From Bacteroidales bacterium (GTDB lineage Bacteria; Bacteroidota; Bacteroidia; Bacteroidales; Bacteroidaceae), in assembly GCA_004556745.1 (NCBI GenBank), contig SFFY01000018.1, positions 1 through 41,327 of the forward strand: 41,327 nt of DNA. The letters are read 5' to 3'. This document shows positions 16,601 to 24,391 of this stretch, one piece after another. The position numbers and the translations under genes are program-made. The first letter of the stretch is position 1, and the number at the start of each line of letters is the position of its first letter. Under the pieces are notes generated by a model. That model saw only the letters and a program-made list of their open reading frames with translations, searched no databases and was not told the DNA's origin.

Positions 16601-18199
16601 GCCGATGTATTCCGTGAGCGACATGACGAGTTCCTCGCGTATGGGGTCGATGGCGGGGTTGGTCACCTGCGCAAACTGCTGGCGGAAGTAGTTGAACAGG
16701 AGTTGCGGCTCGCCGCTGAGCACGGCGGGCGGCGTGTCGTTGCCCATCGATGCCACAGGCTCTGCGCCGCCGGTGCACATCGGCACGAGCGTGCGCTCTA
16801 CGTCTTCTCGCGTAAATCCGAAAGCCGAGAGGCGCAGCCGCAGGTCGCTCACGGCATTTTCCACCTTACGCCCGCTTTTCAGGGCGTCCAGTTCAATGCG
16901 GTTCGACGAGAGCCAACTGCGATAGGGCTTGGCATCCGCAAGGCTTTTCTTGATTTCCTCGTCGCGCAGGATTTTGCCCTCGAGCGTATCGACGAGCAGA
17001 ATTTTGCCCGGCTGCAACCGCCCCTTTTCCTTAATTTCCGCCGCCTCGTAAGGCAGCACGCCCGCCTCGGAGGCAACCACGAGTTGGCCGCCCTCGGTGA
17101 TGAGGTAGCGGGCAGGGCGCAGGCCGTTGCGGTCGAGCATACCGCCGGCATAGCGGCCGTCGCTAAACAGCAGGGCGGCAGGGCCGTCCCACGGTTCCAT
17201 AAGGATAGAATGGTATTCGTAGAAGGCTTTGAGGTCTTCGCTAATCGGATTTTTATCGTCGAAACTCTCCGGCACGAGCATCGCCATGGCGTGGGGCAGA
17301 CTCAACCCCGACATGACGAGAAACTCCAAGGCATTGTCCAAAGAAGCCGAGTCGCTCATGCCGGGCTGTATGATGGGGCGGATTTCCTTCACGTCGCCGA
17401 GGCGGGGCGTGGAGAGCACGGCCTCGCGCGCCTCCATCCAGCCGCGGTTGCCTCGTATGGTGTTGATTTCGCCGTTGTGCGCCATGAGGCGGAACGGCTG
17501 CGCGAGGCTCCACGTGGGGAACGTGTTGGTGGAAAAGCGCGAGTGCACCACCGCCAGGCCACTCGTGAAGTAGGGCTGCACAAGGTCGGTGAAGTAAGTG
17601 CGCACCTGCATCGACGAGAGCATACCTTTATATATTATTGTCTTCGACGAAAGCGACACGATGTAGCAGCCGCCTTGCTGCTGCGTGCGGCGCTCGGTCT
17701 TTTTGCGCACGATGTAGAGACGGCGTTCCAGTTCGTCGCCGTCGGCACCCGTGAGAAACACCTGGCGGATAGCAGGTTCCGTGGCGCGCGCCTCTATGCC
17801 AAGCACGTCGGAGCGCACCGGCACTTCGCGCACATGCATCAGCGTCAGGCCTTCCCGCTCTGCTTCTTCGGCGAGGATTTGTAGGAAATCCGACTGGCGC
17901 AGTTCGTCTTTGGGCAAAAATATAAGGCCGGTGCCATACCGACCTTTTTCGGGCACGGGTATCCCTTGGAGGAGGATAAACTCGTGCGGTATCTGAACCA
18001 TGATGCCTGCGCCGTCGCCTGTCTTGTTGTCTGCGCCTTCTGCGCCTCTGTGCTTCATGTTTTCGAGGATACGCAGGGCGTTGTCTACCAGTTCGTGCGA
18101 CTTGCCGCCGTGAATGTTTACCACCATGCCCACGCCGCAAGCGTCGTGCTCGTTGGCGGGGTCGTAAAGTCCGGCAGCCGTTGTGTTGTGATATTGCAT
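13682..18199 (-). CDS. gltB: Glutamate synthase large (alpha) subunit
   Basis: The 1505-residue large subunit takes the amide of glutamine and makes two glutamates with the small subunit. The start gives MQYHNTTAAGLYDPANEHDA followed by C21 (ACGVG), the nucleophile of the class II glutaminase domain, so a 20-residue propeptide is expected. Next come the central domain, the FMN-binding synthase domain (about 815-1180) and the 3Fe-4S motif with C1121, C1127 and C1132 (CVMMRKCHANTCPVG). The C-terminal beta-helix (about 1270-1460) has glycine-rich turns. The length is normal for the family. The promoter is at 18353-18360, leaving a leader of about 150 nt that contains the octamer-repeat hairpin at 18225-18330. 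Confidence 0.97.
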   Translation of the reverse strand: MQYHNTTAAGLYDPANEHDACGVGMVVNIHGGKSHELVDNALRILENMKHRGAEGADNKTGDGAGIMVQIPHEFILLQGIPVPEKGRYGTGLIFLPKDELRQSDFLQILAEEAEREGLTLMHVREVPVRSDVLGIEARATEPAIRQVFLTGADGDELERRLYIVRKKTERRTQQQGGCYIVSLSSKTIIYKGMLSSMQVRTYFTDLVQPYFTSGLAVVHSRFSTNTFPTWSLAQPFRLMAHNGEINTIRGNRGWMEAREAVLSTPRLGDVKEIRPIIQPGMSDSASLDNALEFLVMSGLSLPHAMAMLVPESFDDKNPISEDLKAFYEYHSILMEPWDGPAALLFSDGRYAGGMLDRNGLRPARYLITEGGQLVVASEAGVLPYEAAEIKEKGRLQPGKILLVDTLEGKILRDEEIKKSLADAKPYRSWLSSNRIELDALKSGRKVENAVSDLRLRLSAFGFTREDVERTLVPMCTGGAEPVASMGNDTPPAVLSGEPQLLFNYFRQQFAQVTNPAIDPIREELVMSLTEYIGAVGMNILLPNEAHCKMVRLPHPVLNNRQLDLLCNIRYKGFKTIKLPMLFDAHADNPEEAMRLALDDLCQKAAQSVQDGVNYIILTDRGIDAGHAAIPSLLAVSAVHHHLIAVQKRVETALIVESGEIREVMHAALLLGYGASAINPYMAFAVLDDLVRRGEVQMNYETAETNYIKALRKGLYKIMSKMGISTIRSYRGAKIFEAVGLGKELLKTYFGTKQSSIGGIGLKEVADDALRFHRAAFSAQPSLNAAALGELLPHVGQFSYRKDGIAHAWNPETIAALQLATRLGSYKKFKEFSRLADEKPAPIFLRDFFEFRKAAAPVPLEEVESEDELVRRFVTGAMSFGAISKEAHEALALAMNKLGTRSNTGEGGEDSDRFHETFDGISLCSKTKQIASGRFGVTAEYLVNAEEIQIKVAQGAKPGEGGQLPGYKVNDIIARTRHSIPGISLISPPPHHDIYSIEDLAQLIFDLKHLNPRAAVSVKLVAESGVGTIAAGVAKAKADLIVISGAEGGTGASPASSMRYAGIPPEIGLAETQQTLVLNGLRGKVRLQTDGQIKTGRDIVSMALLGAEEFGFGTAVLIVLGCVMMRKCHANTCPVGVATQNPELREHFRGHYEYVVNYFRFLAREVREYLSEMGFRRLDDIIGRTDLVSIKPSAEGSKTALLDFSRLLHRVGGNAPLHFVPGSAAAAEETGMDAALFEAAVPAVETLREISLEYPICNTDRAVGTRLAGAVALRHGADGLPDGTVTVNFKGAAGQSFGAFLTKGLYFRLEGEANDYLGKGLSGGRIAVMPPKRARYAAADNTIAGNTLLYGATEGEVYINGRVGERFAVRNSGAVAVVEGVGDHCCEYMTGGRVVVLGPTGRNFAAGMSGGVAYVLDRDRNFDYFCNMEMVELSLLEDSASRKELHELIRQHYLYTGSQLARTLLDDWNRYVDDFICVMPFEYKRVLAEEQMRKLQQKIAEVQIDY

Positions 18200-18224
18200 G
18201 AGCAGTAAAAGTTGTTTCTTAGTG

Positions 18225-18330
18225 ACGAGTAGACAAGTAAACGAGTAGACGAGACAGAAATGTCTTTCAAAATCAATATTTATAAGAGAAACTTGTCTCG
18301 TTTACTTGTCTACTCGTTTACTTGTTTACT
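18225..18330 (-). repeat. RAGTARAC octamer repeat hairpin in the gltB leader
   Basis: Two arrays of an 8-bp unit (GAGTAGAC, AAGTAAAC and variants) face each other at 18225-18255 and 18295-18330, able to form a long hairpin. It lies between the gltB promoter and start codon, so it would be in the mRNA leader. Related arrays lie at 30494-30527 and 35384-35496. The rest of the gap 18200-18566 holds only the two promoters. Confidence 0.85.
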
Positions 18331-18352
18331 GTGTTGTTTGTTTTTCTGCCTG

Positions 18353-18360
18353 CAAAATTA
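18353..18360 (-). promoter_or_regulatory. -7 box for gltB
   Basis: The minus strand reads TAATTTTG, 153 bp before the start at 18199. It is the only clean match in the gap on this strand. Confidence 0.6.
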
Positions 18361-18540
18361 CGTTTTTCCTTTCAAAAAACCGTATAAAAGCCGCTTTTAA
18401 TATAAGATATGCTGCAAAAGCGTGCCATTCAAACGCTTTTTGGTATTTGCGAGCGCGAAGCGCGGGGCTTTTAGGTTTATAGGTGCGGGGATATTCTTGC
18501 TTTTTGTCACTTGCCTATAAGAAATATGCGAATTAAATCA

Positions 18541-18548
18541 TAATTTTG
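18541..18548 (+). promoter_or_regulatory. -7 box for aroA
   Basis: TAATTTTG lies 18 bp before the ATG at 18567. An in-frame TTG at 18546 falls inside the box and is therefore rejected as the start. Confidence 0.65.
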
Positions 18549-18566
18549 CAGGGAATATCGCCCAAA

Positions 18567-19841
18567 ATGAACACGCTAACGCTTCATCTCCTCCCCATGC
18601 TGCGCGGCACGATCGACCTGCCGCGCTCCAAAAGCATCAGCAACCGCGCACTCCTGATGAATGCCGTGGCTGCCGGCGCGGGCAAGGGTTGGGACATTGC
18701 TGGCACGGCAGTTTGCGACGACACCGACGCGATGCAGGCGGCACTGGCTGCCCGTGAAATCGGCGGACAGCGCACGGTGGACGTGGGCGCTGCGGGCACG
18801 GCGATGCGCTTTGCCACAGCCTTTTACGCCACACAGCCGGGGCGCACCCTGCTCACGGGCAGCGAGCGCATGAAGCAGCGCCCCATAGGTCCGCTCACCG
18901 ATGCGCTCGAAACGTTGGGCGCATGCGTAACGTTTTTAGAGCGGAAAGGCTGCCCGCCGCTCTTGGTGGAAGGCTGCGTGCCGCAGGGCGGCGAATTGAC
19001 GCTGCCCGCCGATGTGAGTTCGCAGTTCATCTCCGCCCTGCTGATGGTAGCGCCGCGCTTTGCCAAAGGCTTGCGCCTGCATTTGGCCGGCACCATTCTC
19101 TCTCGTCCCTATATCGACATGACCTGCGCCCTGATGCGCCGCTTCGGAGCAGCGGTGGAGTGGGAGGACGAACGGACAATAGCCGTCGACCCCGCGCCTT
19201 ACGCCCCGACAGGCTGCTTTGCCGTTGAGGCTGATTGGAGCGCGGCATCGTATTGGTTTGAAATGGCGGCGCTCACGCCCGATGCCGAAGCCGGCATCTT
19301 GCTCAAAGGCTTGCAGCAGGACAGCCTGCAAGGCGATAGCCGCGTGAAAGACTTGTTCGAGCCCTTGGGCGTGCGTGCCGAATGGCAGGCCGACGGGCTT
19401 CTGTTGCAGAAAACCGCTGTGCCGGGCAGTGCGCCCGCCTTTTACGAGGCAGATTTGGCCACTTGCCCCGACCTGGCGCAAACGGTCTGCGTGGCGTGCG
19501 CCATGCTGCGCCGTCCCTTCCGCCTTACGGGGTTGAGCACCCTGCGCATCAAGGAGACCGACCGCCTCGCCGCCCTCCAGGCGGAACTGCTCAAACTCGG
19601 GCGCAGCATTGAAATCGACGGCGACGACACGCTCGCCTACGAAGGCAACGCCGTGCCCGTGCAACCAGAAAACATAGTTATCGACACCTATTCCGACCAC
19701 CGCATGGCCATGGCCTTTGCCCCTTGCGCCCTCCTCCTGCCGGGGCTGCGCATCGCCGCGCCCGAGGTGGTGGGCAAGTCTTACCCAGATTTTTGGCAGC
19801 ATCTGTCTGCATTTTCTAAAAACTCCTTATGTACGTTTTAA
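18567..19841 (+). CDS. aroA: 3-phosphoshikimate 1-carboxyvinyltransferase (EPSP synthase)
   Basis: This 424-residue enzyme joins phosphoenolpyruvate to shikimate-3-phosphate in the shikimate pathway. The phosphate-binding start LPRSKSISNRALL (18-30) is clear. Other family marks are GAAGTAMRF, SERMKQRPIGPL, SSQFISALLM, SRPYIDMT, LSTLRIKETDRLAAL and the C-terminal DTYSDHRMAMAFA. The length is usual for the family. It leads a plus-strand run with a small membrane protein (13-bp overlap), a metal ABC permease and porW/sprE. The start is fixed by the promoter at 18541. Confidence 0.95.
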   Translation: MNTLTLHLLPMLRGTIDLPRSKSISNRALLMNAVAAGAGKGWDIAGTAVCDDTDAMQAALAAREIGGQRTVDVGAAGTAMRFATAFYATQPGRTLLTGSERMKQRPIGPLTDALETLGACVTFLERKGCPPLLVEGCVPQGGELTLPADVSSQFISALLMVAPRFAKGLRLHLAGTILSRPYIDMTCALMRRFGAAVEWEDERTIAVDPAPYAPTGCFAVEADWSAASYWFEMAALTPDAEAGILLKGLQQDSLQGDSRVKDLFEPLGVRAEWQADGLLLQKTAVPGSAPAFYEADLATCPDLAQTVCVACAMLRRPFRLTGLSTLRIKETDRLAALQAELLKLGRSIEIDGDDTLAYEGNAVPVQPENIVIDTYSDHRMAMAFAPCALLLPGLRIAAPEVVGKSYPDFWQHLSAFSKNSLCTF

Positions 19842-20233
19842 TCGCCCTTGCCCTGATTTGCCTCGTCCTTGTGCTCGTGCTCCGTTTCTCGGGCCAGCGG
19901 GACACCGAAACGGCGGCTGCCGATGCCGCGCCGCGACCCGATGGTTGCTGCGGGGCGCATGAGGTGTGCGAAAAGGAAAGCCTGCTGGCGGCAGTGAGCA
20001 AGGGGCAGATAGAATATTACGAAGACGAGGAATTAGATGCCTTCCGGGGCCGCCCCGCCGACCAGTACAGCGAAGCCGAAACCGAGGCCTTCCGCGATGT
20101 GCTCTACACGATGCGCAGCGAAGAGGTGGCAGGTTGGGTGCGCTCCCTTGCGCTGCGCGGCGTGGAGTTGCCCGATGGGCTGAAAGACGAGGTGGTGATG
20201 ATTGTGAGCGAGCGGAGGACGGCAACATTGTAA
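19829..20233 (+). CDS. Small Cys-containing membrane protein, conserved hypothetical
   Basis: This 134-residue protein has one N-terminal membrane segment (about 2-19), then GCCGAHEVCEKE near residue 40, three cysteines in nine residues that could bind a metal. The rest is acidic and helical. It overlaps the end of aroA by 13 bp and sits 18 bp before a metal ABC permease, so translation is likely coupled. I recall similar small proteins next to such permeases in Bacteroides, with no established function. A metal-related role is an inference from the cysteines and the neighbour. Confidence 0.7.
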   Translation: MYVLIALALICLVLVLVLRFSGQRDTETAAADAAPRPDGCCGAHEVCEKESLLAAVSKGQIEYYEDEELDAFRGRPADQYSEAETEAFRDVLYTMRSEEVAGWVRSLALRGVELPDGLKDEVVMIVSERRTATL

Positions 20234-20251
20234 TTATTAAGCGCATACTTC

Positions 20252-21070
20252 ATGATTTATTCCCTCATAAACAATCCGTTTTTCCTGAATGCCTTGATAG
20301 CGGCTGTACTGGCGGCAATGCTTTGCTCGATGATAGGCACGTACGTCGTGACGCGGCGCATGGTCATCATGGGCGGCGGCATGGCGCACGCCTCGCTGGG
20401 CGGCGTGGGGCTGGGCGCGTACTTCGGTTTTTCGCCCCTGCTCGGCGCGGCGGCGTTCTGCCTGCTGTCGGGGTTTGGCATCAGGCGGCTGAGCCGTCTC
20501 GGCGGCGAGCGCGAAGATGCCGCCGTGGCGATGCTGTGGACGCTCGGCATGAGCGTAGGTATCGTGTTTGCCGGATTGACGCCCGGCTTTGTGACCGACC
20601 TCAACGCCTATCTCTTCGGCGACATCTTGGCGGTGGGACAGACCGACTTGGTGATGCTCGCCACGCTCACGGTGCTGGCACTTCTCTTTTTCGGCTTCTT
20701 CGGCCGCCGCATTGCCCTCGTGGCGTGCGATGCCGACTTTGCCCGCACGCGCGGCTTGCCCGTGCGGCTGATCGAGGACGCGCTCGTGGCGTTTACGGCC
20801 TTGACGATTGTTGGCTGCCTGCACATTGCGGGCATCGTCATGGTGATTTCCCTTTTGTCTGTGCCACAGGCCACAGCCGCGCTCTTCGCCCGCACGTTCC
20901 GCTCGATGATTTGGCTGAGCGCGCTCGCGGGTGCGGTGGGCTGCCTCGCCGGCATGGCGGCTTCGTTTTGGGGCGACCTGCCCTGCGGTGCAACGATTGT
21001 GCTGACCATGATTGCCGTCTATTTCATGGCAAGGGCAATAAAACGCCTTTTTCCAAGTTTATATATATAA
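20252..21070 (+). CDS. Metal ABC transporter permease (ZnuB/MntB type, ABC-3 family)
   Basis: This 272-residue membrane protein has about eight hydrophobic helices and the ABC-3 family motifs MIGTYVVTRRMVIMGGGMAH (28-47), then ASLGGVGLG and the coupling-loop stretch around GCLHIAGIVMVISLL. The family moves zinc, manganese or iron into the cell together with an ATPase and a binding protein. Neither partner gene is in this window, so the permease is an orphan here and the metal cannot be named. It is preceded by the Cys-containing membrane protein and followed after 28 bp by porW/sprE. Confidence 0.88.
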   Translation: MIYSLINNPFFLNALIAAVLAAMLCSMIGTYVVTRRMVIMGGGMAHASLGGVGLGAYFGFSPLLGAAAFCLLSGFGIRRLSRLGGEREDAAVAMLWTLGMSVGIVFAGLTPGFVTDLNAYLFGDILAVGQTDLVMLATLTVLALLFFGFFGRRIALVACDADFARTRGLPVRLIEDALVAFTALTIVGCLHIAGIVMVISLLSVPQATAALFARTFRSMIWLSALAGAVGCLAGMAASFWGDLPCGATIVLTMIAVYFMARAIKRLFPSLYI

Positions 21071-21098
21071 TATTGTCCACATCTCCGAAGTAGTTTTC

Positions 21099-24032
21099 GT
21101 GAAACGAAGTCCTTTTTTATATATCCCCCTCGTCCTTTTGCTGCTGACGGCGTGCTCTACGAAAAAGAACACGTCGCTGAGCCGTTTTTGGCACTCCTTC
21201 AACGCCCATTTCAACACCTATTTCAACGGGCAGGAGGCTTACAAAGAGGGCATCAAGGCGCAGCAGGAGGGCAACAAGGACGATTTCACGCAGACGCTGC
21301 CCGTATTCTGTGTGGGCAATGAGGCATCGCGCGGTTTGGGAAAATCGAATTTTGAAACGGCGATTACTAAATCGAAAAAAGCCATTCAGGTACACTCCAT
21401 TAAGAAACGCCCCACGCAGGCCGCAGGCAAGACCCTCTCACCCAAGAAAAAGGCTTATTTGCAACGCAAAGAGTTCAATCCTTTCCTCAAACATGCGTGG
21501 CTGATGATGGGGCGGGCGCAATTCCAAAAGGGCGAGTTCCTCGAAGCCGCCGCCACCTTTTCTTACATCACGCGCCTCTATGCCGCCGAACCTGAAGTGG
21601 CGGCTGAGGCACGCCTTTGGCTGGCACGCTGCTATGCTCAGGTAGGCTGGTTTTACGATGCCGAGGATGCTTTTTCCAAATCCGTGCGCGACTCGCTGCC
21701 GCCGCGTTTGCGCAAAGTGGCAGAACTGACGCAGGCGGACATGCTCGTAGGTCAGAAGCGCTACGAAGAGGCTTTGCCGCATTTGGCCAAAGCTGTGAAA
21801 ACCGTGCCCGCCGCCGACCGCGCACGCCTCTATTATCTGCTCGGCCAACTCTATTACAACCAAAACCAGCCCAAACTTGCTTACAAGGCGCTGCAAAAGT
21901 GCGTCAAGCACAGCCCGCCCTACGCCACCCAACTCAATGCCCGCCTTTTGCAGGCCGAGGTGCTTTCGGGCGATGCCGCAGGACGCAAAAAGATGATTGC
22001 CCGCCTTAAGCGTATGGCGCGGTCCGACAACAACAAGGACTATCTCGATCAGGTTTATTTCGCCTTAGGCAATATCTATATGCAGCTTGCCGACACGGCG
22101 CAAGCCATTGCCGCTTACGAGAAAGGGCGTGCCAAGAGCACGCGCGGCGGCATAGAGAAAGGTGTGCTGGTGCTGCGCCTCGGCGAAATATATTGGGACC
22201 AGAGGCGGTTTGACCAAGCGCAGAGTTGCTACGCTGAGGCCATCGGCTTGCTCAACAAGCAGCGCGAGGGCTACGAGGAAGCGATGCGCCGCTCCAAGGT
22301 GCTCGACAAACTCGTGCCTTACACCTCCGCCGTGCACCTGCAAGACAGTCTGCAAGCCCTGGCCCGTATGGACGAACCTTCGCGCAATGCGGCCATCGAC
22401 CGTGTGATTGAGGCGTTGAAGAAGAAGGAGGAAGAGGAACGCCGCGCCAAGGCCGACTCTGCCGCAGAAGCCCGCGCGGCGGAAAACGATGCCGACAACC
22501 GCGCCGCAGGCACGCGGCAGAACAACCGTCCGCCACAGGTGCAAAACACGCAGCAGCAGTCCGACCTTTGGTATTTTTATAATCCCATGACGGTCATGCA
22601 GGGCAAACAGGATTTCCAAAAGAAATGGGGCAAGCGCAAGAACGAGGACGACTGGCGGCGTTCCAACCGCACCGTATTGGCTATGGACGATGCCGAAGGC
22701 TTCGACTATGCCGCCGACGATAGTTTGCAGGCCGTGCGCGACAGTCTCGCGCAACTGGGCATCACGGAGGAACCTGCCGACACCGCGCAGGCAGAACTCG
22801 CGCCCGAGGACGATCCGCACCGCCGAGAATATTATCTAAAACAAATCCCCTTCACCCCAGAAGCCGTCGAAGCTTCCGATGCGATTATCAAAGACGGTCT
22901 TTACAATGCCGGCGTGATTGAAAAGGACGATTTGGAAGACTTCCCCCTCGCAGCCGAAACGCTCGAAAGGCTGGTAAACAATTACAAGGACTTTGAGCAA
23001 ATGGAGGACGCGCTTTATCAGCTCTTCTTGCTATACTCCCGGGCGGGACGGCATGATATGGCCGATGCTACGAGGCGGCGCATGGCGGCAGAATATCCCG
23101 AGGGAAAGACCACGCGCACCATCACCGCGCCCGACTACGAGCGCACGGCGCGTTACGGAAAGGAAATAGAAGACTCGCTCTATACCGCCGCCTACACGGC
23201 GTACACGCAAGGCGACACGGCGACCGTTGGGCACAACTATCGCCTTAGCACGACGAAGTTCCCGATGGGGCTGAACCGCCCGAAGTTTATCTTTGTGCAT
23301 GCGCTCAGCCGTTTGGCCACGGCCGACACGAAGCAGCTGATTACGGAGTTGAAAGACCTCGTGCGCGACTACCCGAAGAGCGACGTGAGCGACATGGCGG
23401 GCATGATTGTGCGCGGTCTTGAAAGCGGGCGCGCCTTGGGCACGGGCGGTTACGACCTCACTTCTCTGTGGAGCCGCCGCACGGCACTCAGCGACTCTAT
23501 CAGCGGAGATGCCGCGCAGCAGCGAGCCCTCTCGCCCGAGCGCAACGCGGCGTTTGTCTTTATCCTTGCCTATCCTGCCGACTCGATTGCCGACAACCGC
23601 TTGCTCTACGAAATGGCGCGGTTCAACTTCTCTACTTTCATGGCACGCGGCTTCGACATGTCGTTTGTCCGCGACGAGGGCCTGACGCAGTTCCGCATCA
23701 CGGGCTTCAACTCTCTGGACGAGGCGCACGCCTACGCCCTGCGTGCCCACGAAGATGCCGCGCTGCGCGAGTTGATGGGCAAGGGGCGTGTGGTGCTTAT
23801 TTCGGAGGAAAACCTCAAGATGCTCGGCACGTTCTATAGCTTTGACGATTATGCCGCTTTCTACGAACAGACCTTTGCGCCTGCCGAACTTGACCCCGAA
23901 CTGCCGGTTGAGGATATCGAACCTATCGAGCAGCATTACGAGGACGAGTACACGCCCGAGCAGTTGGAACAGATGAATGAGGAGAAAGACGAAAACGCCA
24001 CTGACGATGAAGGCGAATGGTACGGCGAGTAA
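21099..24032 (+). CDS. porW: PorW/SprE-type TPR lipoprotein (type IX secretion)
   Basis: This 977-residue lipoprotein starts with GTG. The signal ends in the lipobox LLTAC (C19), followed by STKKNTSLSRFWHSFNAHFN and then YFNGQEAYKEG, the signature start of PorW/SprE. TPR-like helical repeats run from about residue 135 to 435, then a charged Ala/Glu/Lys segment with NNRPP, a second helical-repeat region, and a conserved C-terminal domain (RFNFSTFMARGFDMSF, FRITGFNSLDEAHAYA). The tail after about residue 930 is very acidic. In Flavobacterium and Porphyromonas this protein is needed for type IX secretion, probably by linking the motor to the translocon. A T9SS-type cargo lies at 27126. The gene is 28 bp after the permease gene, so it is probably in the aroA operon. 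Confidence 0.85.
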   Translation: MKRSPFLYIPLVLLLLTACSTKKNTSLSRFWHSFNAHFNTYFNGQEAYKEGIKAQQEGNKDDFTQTLPVFCVGNEASRGLGKSNFETAITKSKKAIQVHSIKKRPTQAAGKTLSPKKKAYLQRKEFNPFLKHAWLMMGRAQFQKGEFLEAAATFSYITRLYAAEPEVAAEARLWLARCYAQVGWFYDAEDAFSKSVRDSLPPRLRKVAELTQADMLVGQKRYEEALPHLAKAVKTVPAADRARLYYLLGQLYYNQNQPKLAYKALQKCVKHSPPYATQLNARLLQAEVLSGDAAGRKKMIARLKRMARSDNNKDYLDQVYFALGNIYMQLADTAQAIAAYEKGRAKSTRGGIEKGVLVLRLGEIYWDQRRFDQAQSCYAEAIGLLNKQREGYEEAMRRSKVLDKLVPYTSAVHLQDSLQALARMDEPSRNAAIDRVIEALKKKEEEERRAKADSAAEARAAENDADNRAAGTRQNNRPPQVQNTQQQSDLWYFYNPMTVMQGKQDFQKKWGKRKNEDDWRRSNRTVLAMDDAEGFDYAADDSLQAVRDSLAQLGITEEPADTAQAELAPEDDPHRREYYLKQIPFTPEAVEASDAIIKDGLYNAGVIEKDDLEDFPLAAETLERLVNNYKDFEQMEDALYQLFLLYSRAGRHDMADATRRRMAAEYPEGKTTRTITAPDYERTARYGKEIEDSLYTAAYTAYTQGDTATVGHNYRLSTTKFPMGLNRPKFIFVHALSRLATADTKQLITELKDLVRDYPKSDVSDMAGMIVRGLESGRALGTGGYDLTSLWSRRTALSDSISGDAAQQRALSPERNAAFVFILAYPADSIADNRLLYEMARFNFSTFMARGFDMSFVRDEGLTQFRITGFNSLDEAHAYALRAHEDAALRELMGKGRVVLISEENLKMLGTFYSFDDYAAFYEQTFAPAELDPELPVEDIEPIEQHYEDEYTPEQLEQMNEEKDENATDDEGEWYGE

Positions 24033-24090
24033 TGGAACGCCACTCTAGATAATTTAATAGATTAGTGTGTTGGCTGAATCAAGTGTTAAG

Positions 24091-24309
24091 TGCCTGGAAG
24101 GCAGTACAGAGCGAAGCGACGGTAACCGGGGACGAAGTCCTCGGATAGGCGATGCAAGGACGATGTGCCTGGAAGGCACTACGCCACAGGACAGGCACTT
24201 TATACATTGCCACAGGCGTACTGCCTTCCAGGCAGAACTTTCACGATAGCATTCACCGAGGACTTCGTCCCCGGTTACCGTCGCTTCGCTCTGTACTGCC
24301 TTCCAGGCA
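24091..24309. repeat. MITE-like element with perfect 54-bp inverted arms
   Basis: The arms at 24091-24144 and 24256-24309 are perfect inverted copies (beginning TGCCTGGAAGGCAGTACAGA). Inside, a second pair (around 24159-24178 and 24207-24227) repeats TGCCTGGAAGGCA with one mismatch. It has no coding capacity. It fills the gap 24033-24391 between porW and the esterase gene. Similar CCTTCCAGG-type repeats are frequent in Bacteroidales, as I recall. Confidence 0.9.
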
Positions 24310-24391
24310 GTTAATGCCTTTATCACTTTAATACCTAATTCAGCCTACGCTTTATAGATAATATAGTCCATATCCCTTTTTCTAACCCAAA

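Noticed and set aside
13667..17884. Very long open frame (about 1400 codons) antisense to gltB
   Set aside because: It mirrors gltB exactly, has a His/Ala/Arg-rich composition typical of the antisense of GC-rich coding sequence, and no family features. The gltB frame has all expected motifs.
18546..18566. TTG start for aroA seven codons upstream
   Set aside because: The codon lies inside the -7 promoter box, so it would not be on the transcript.
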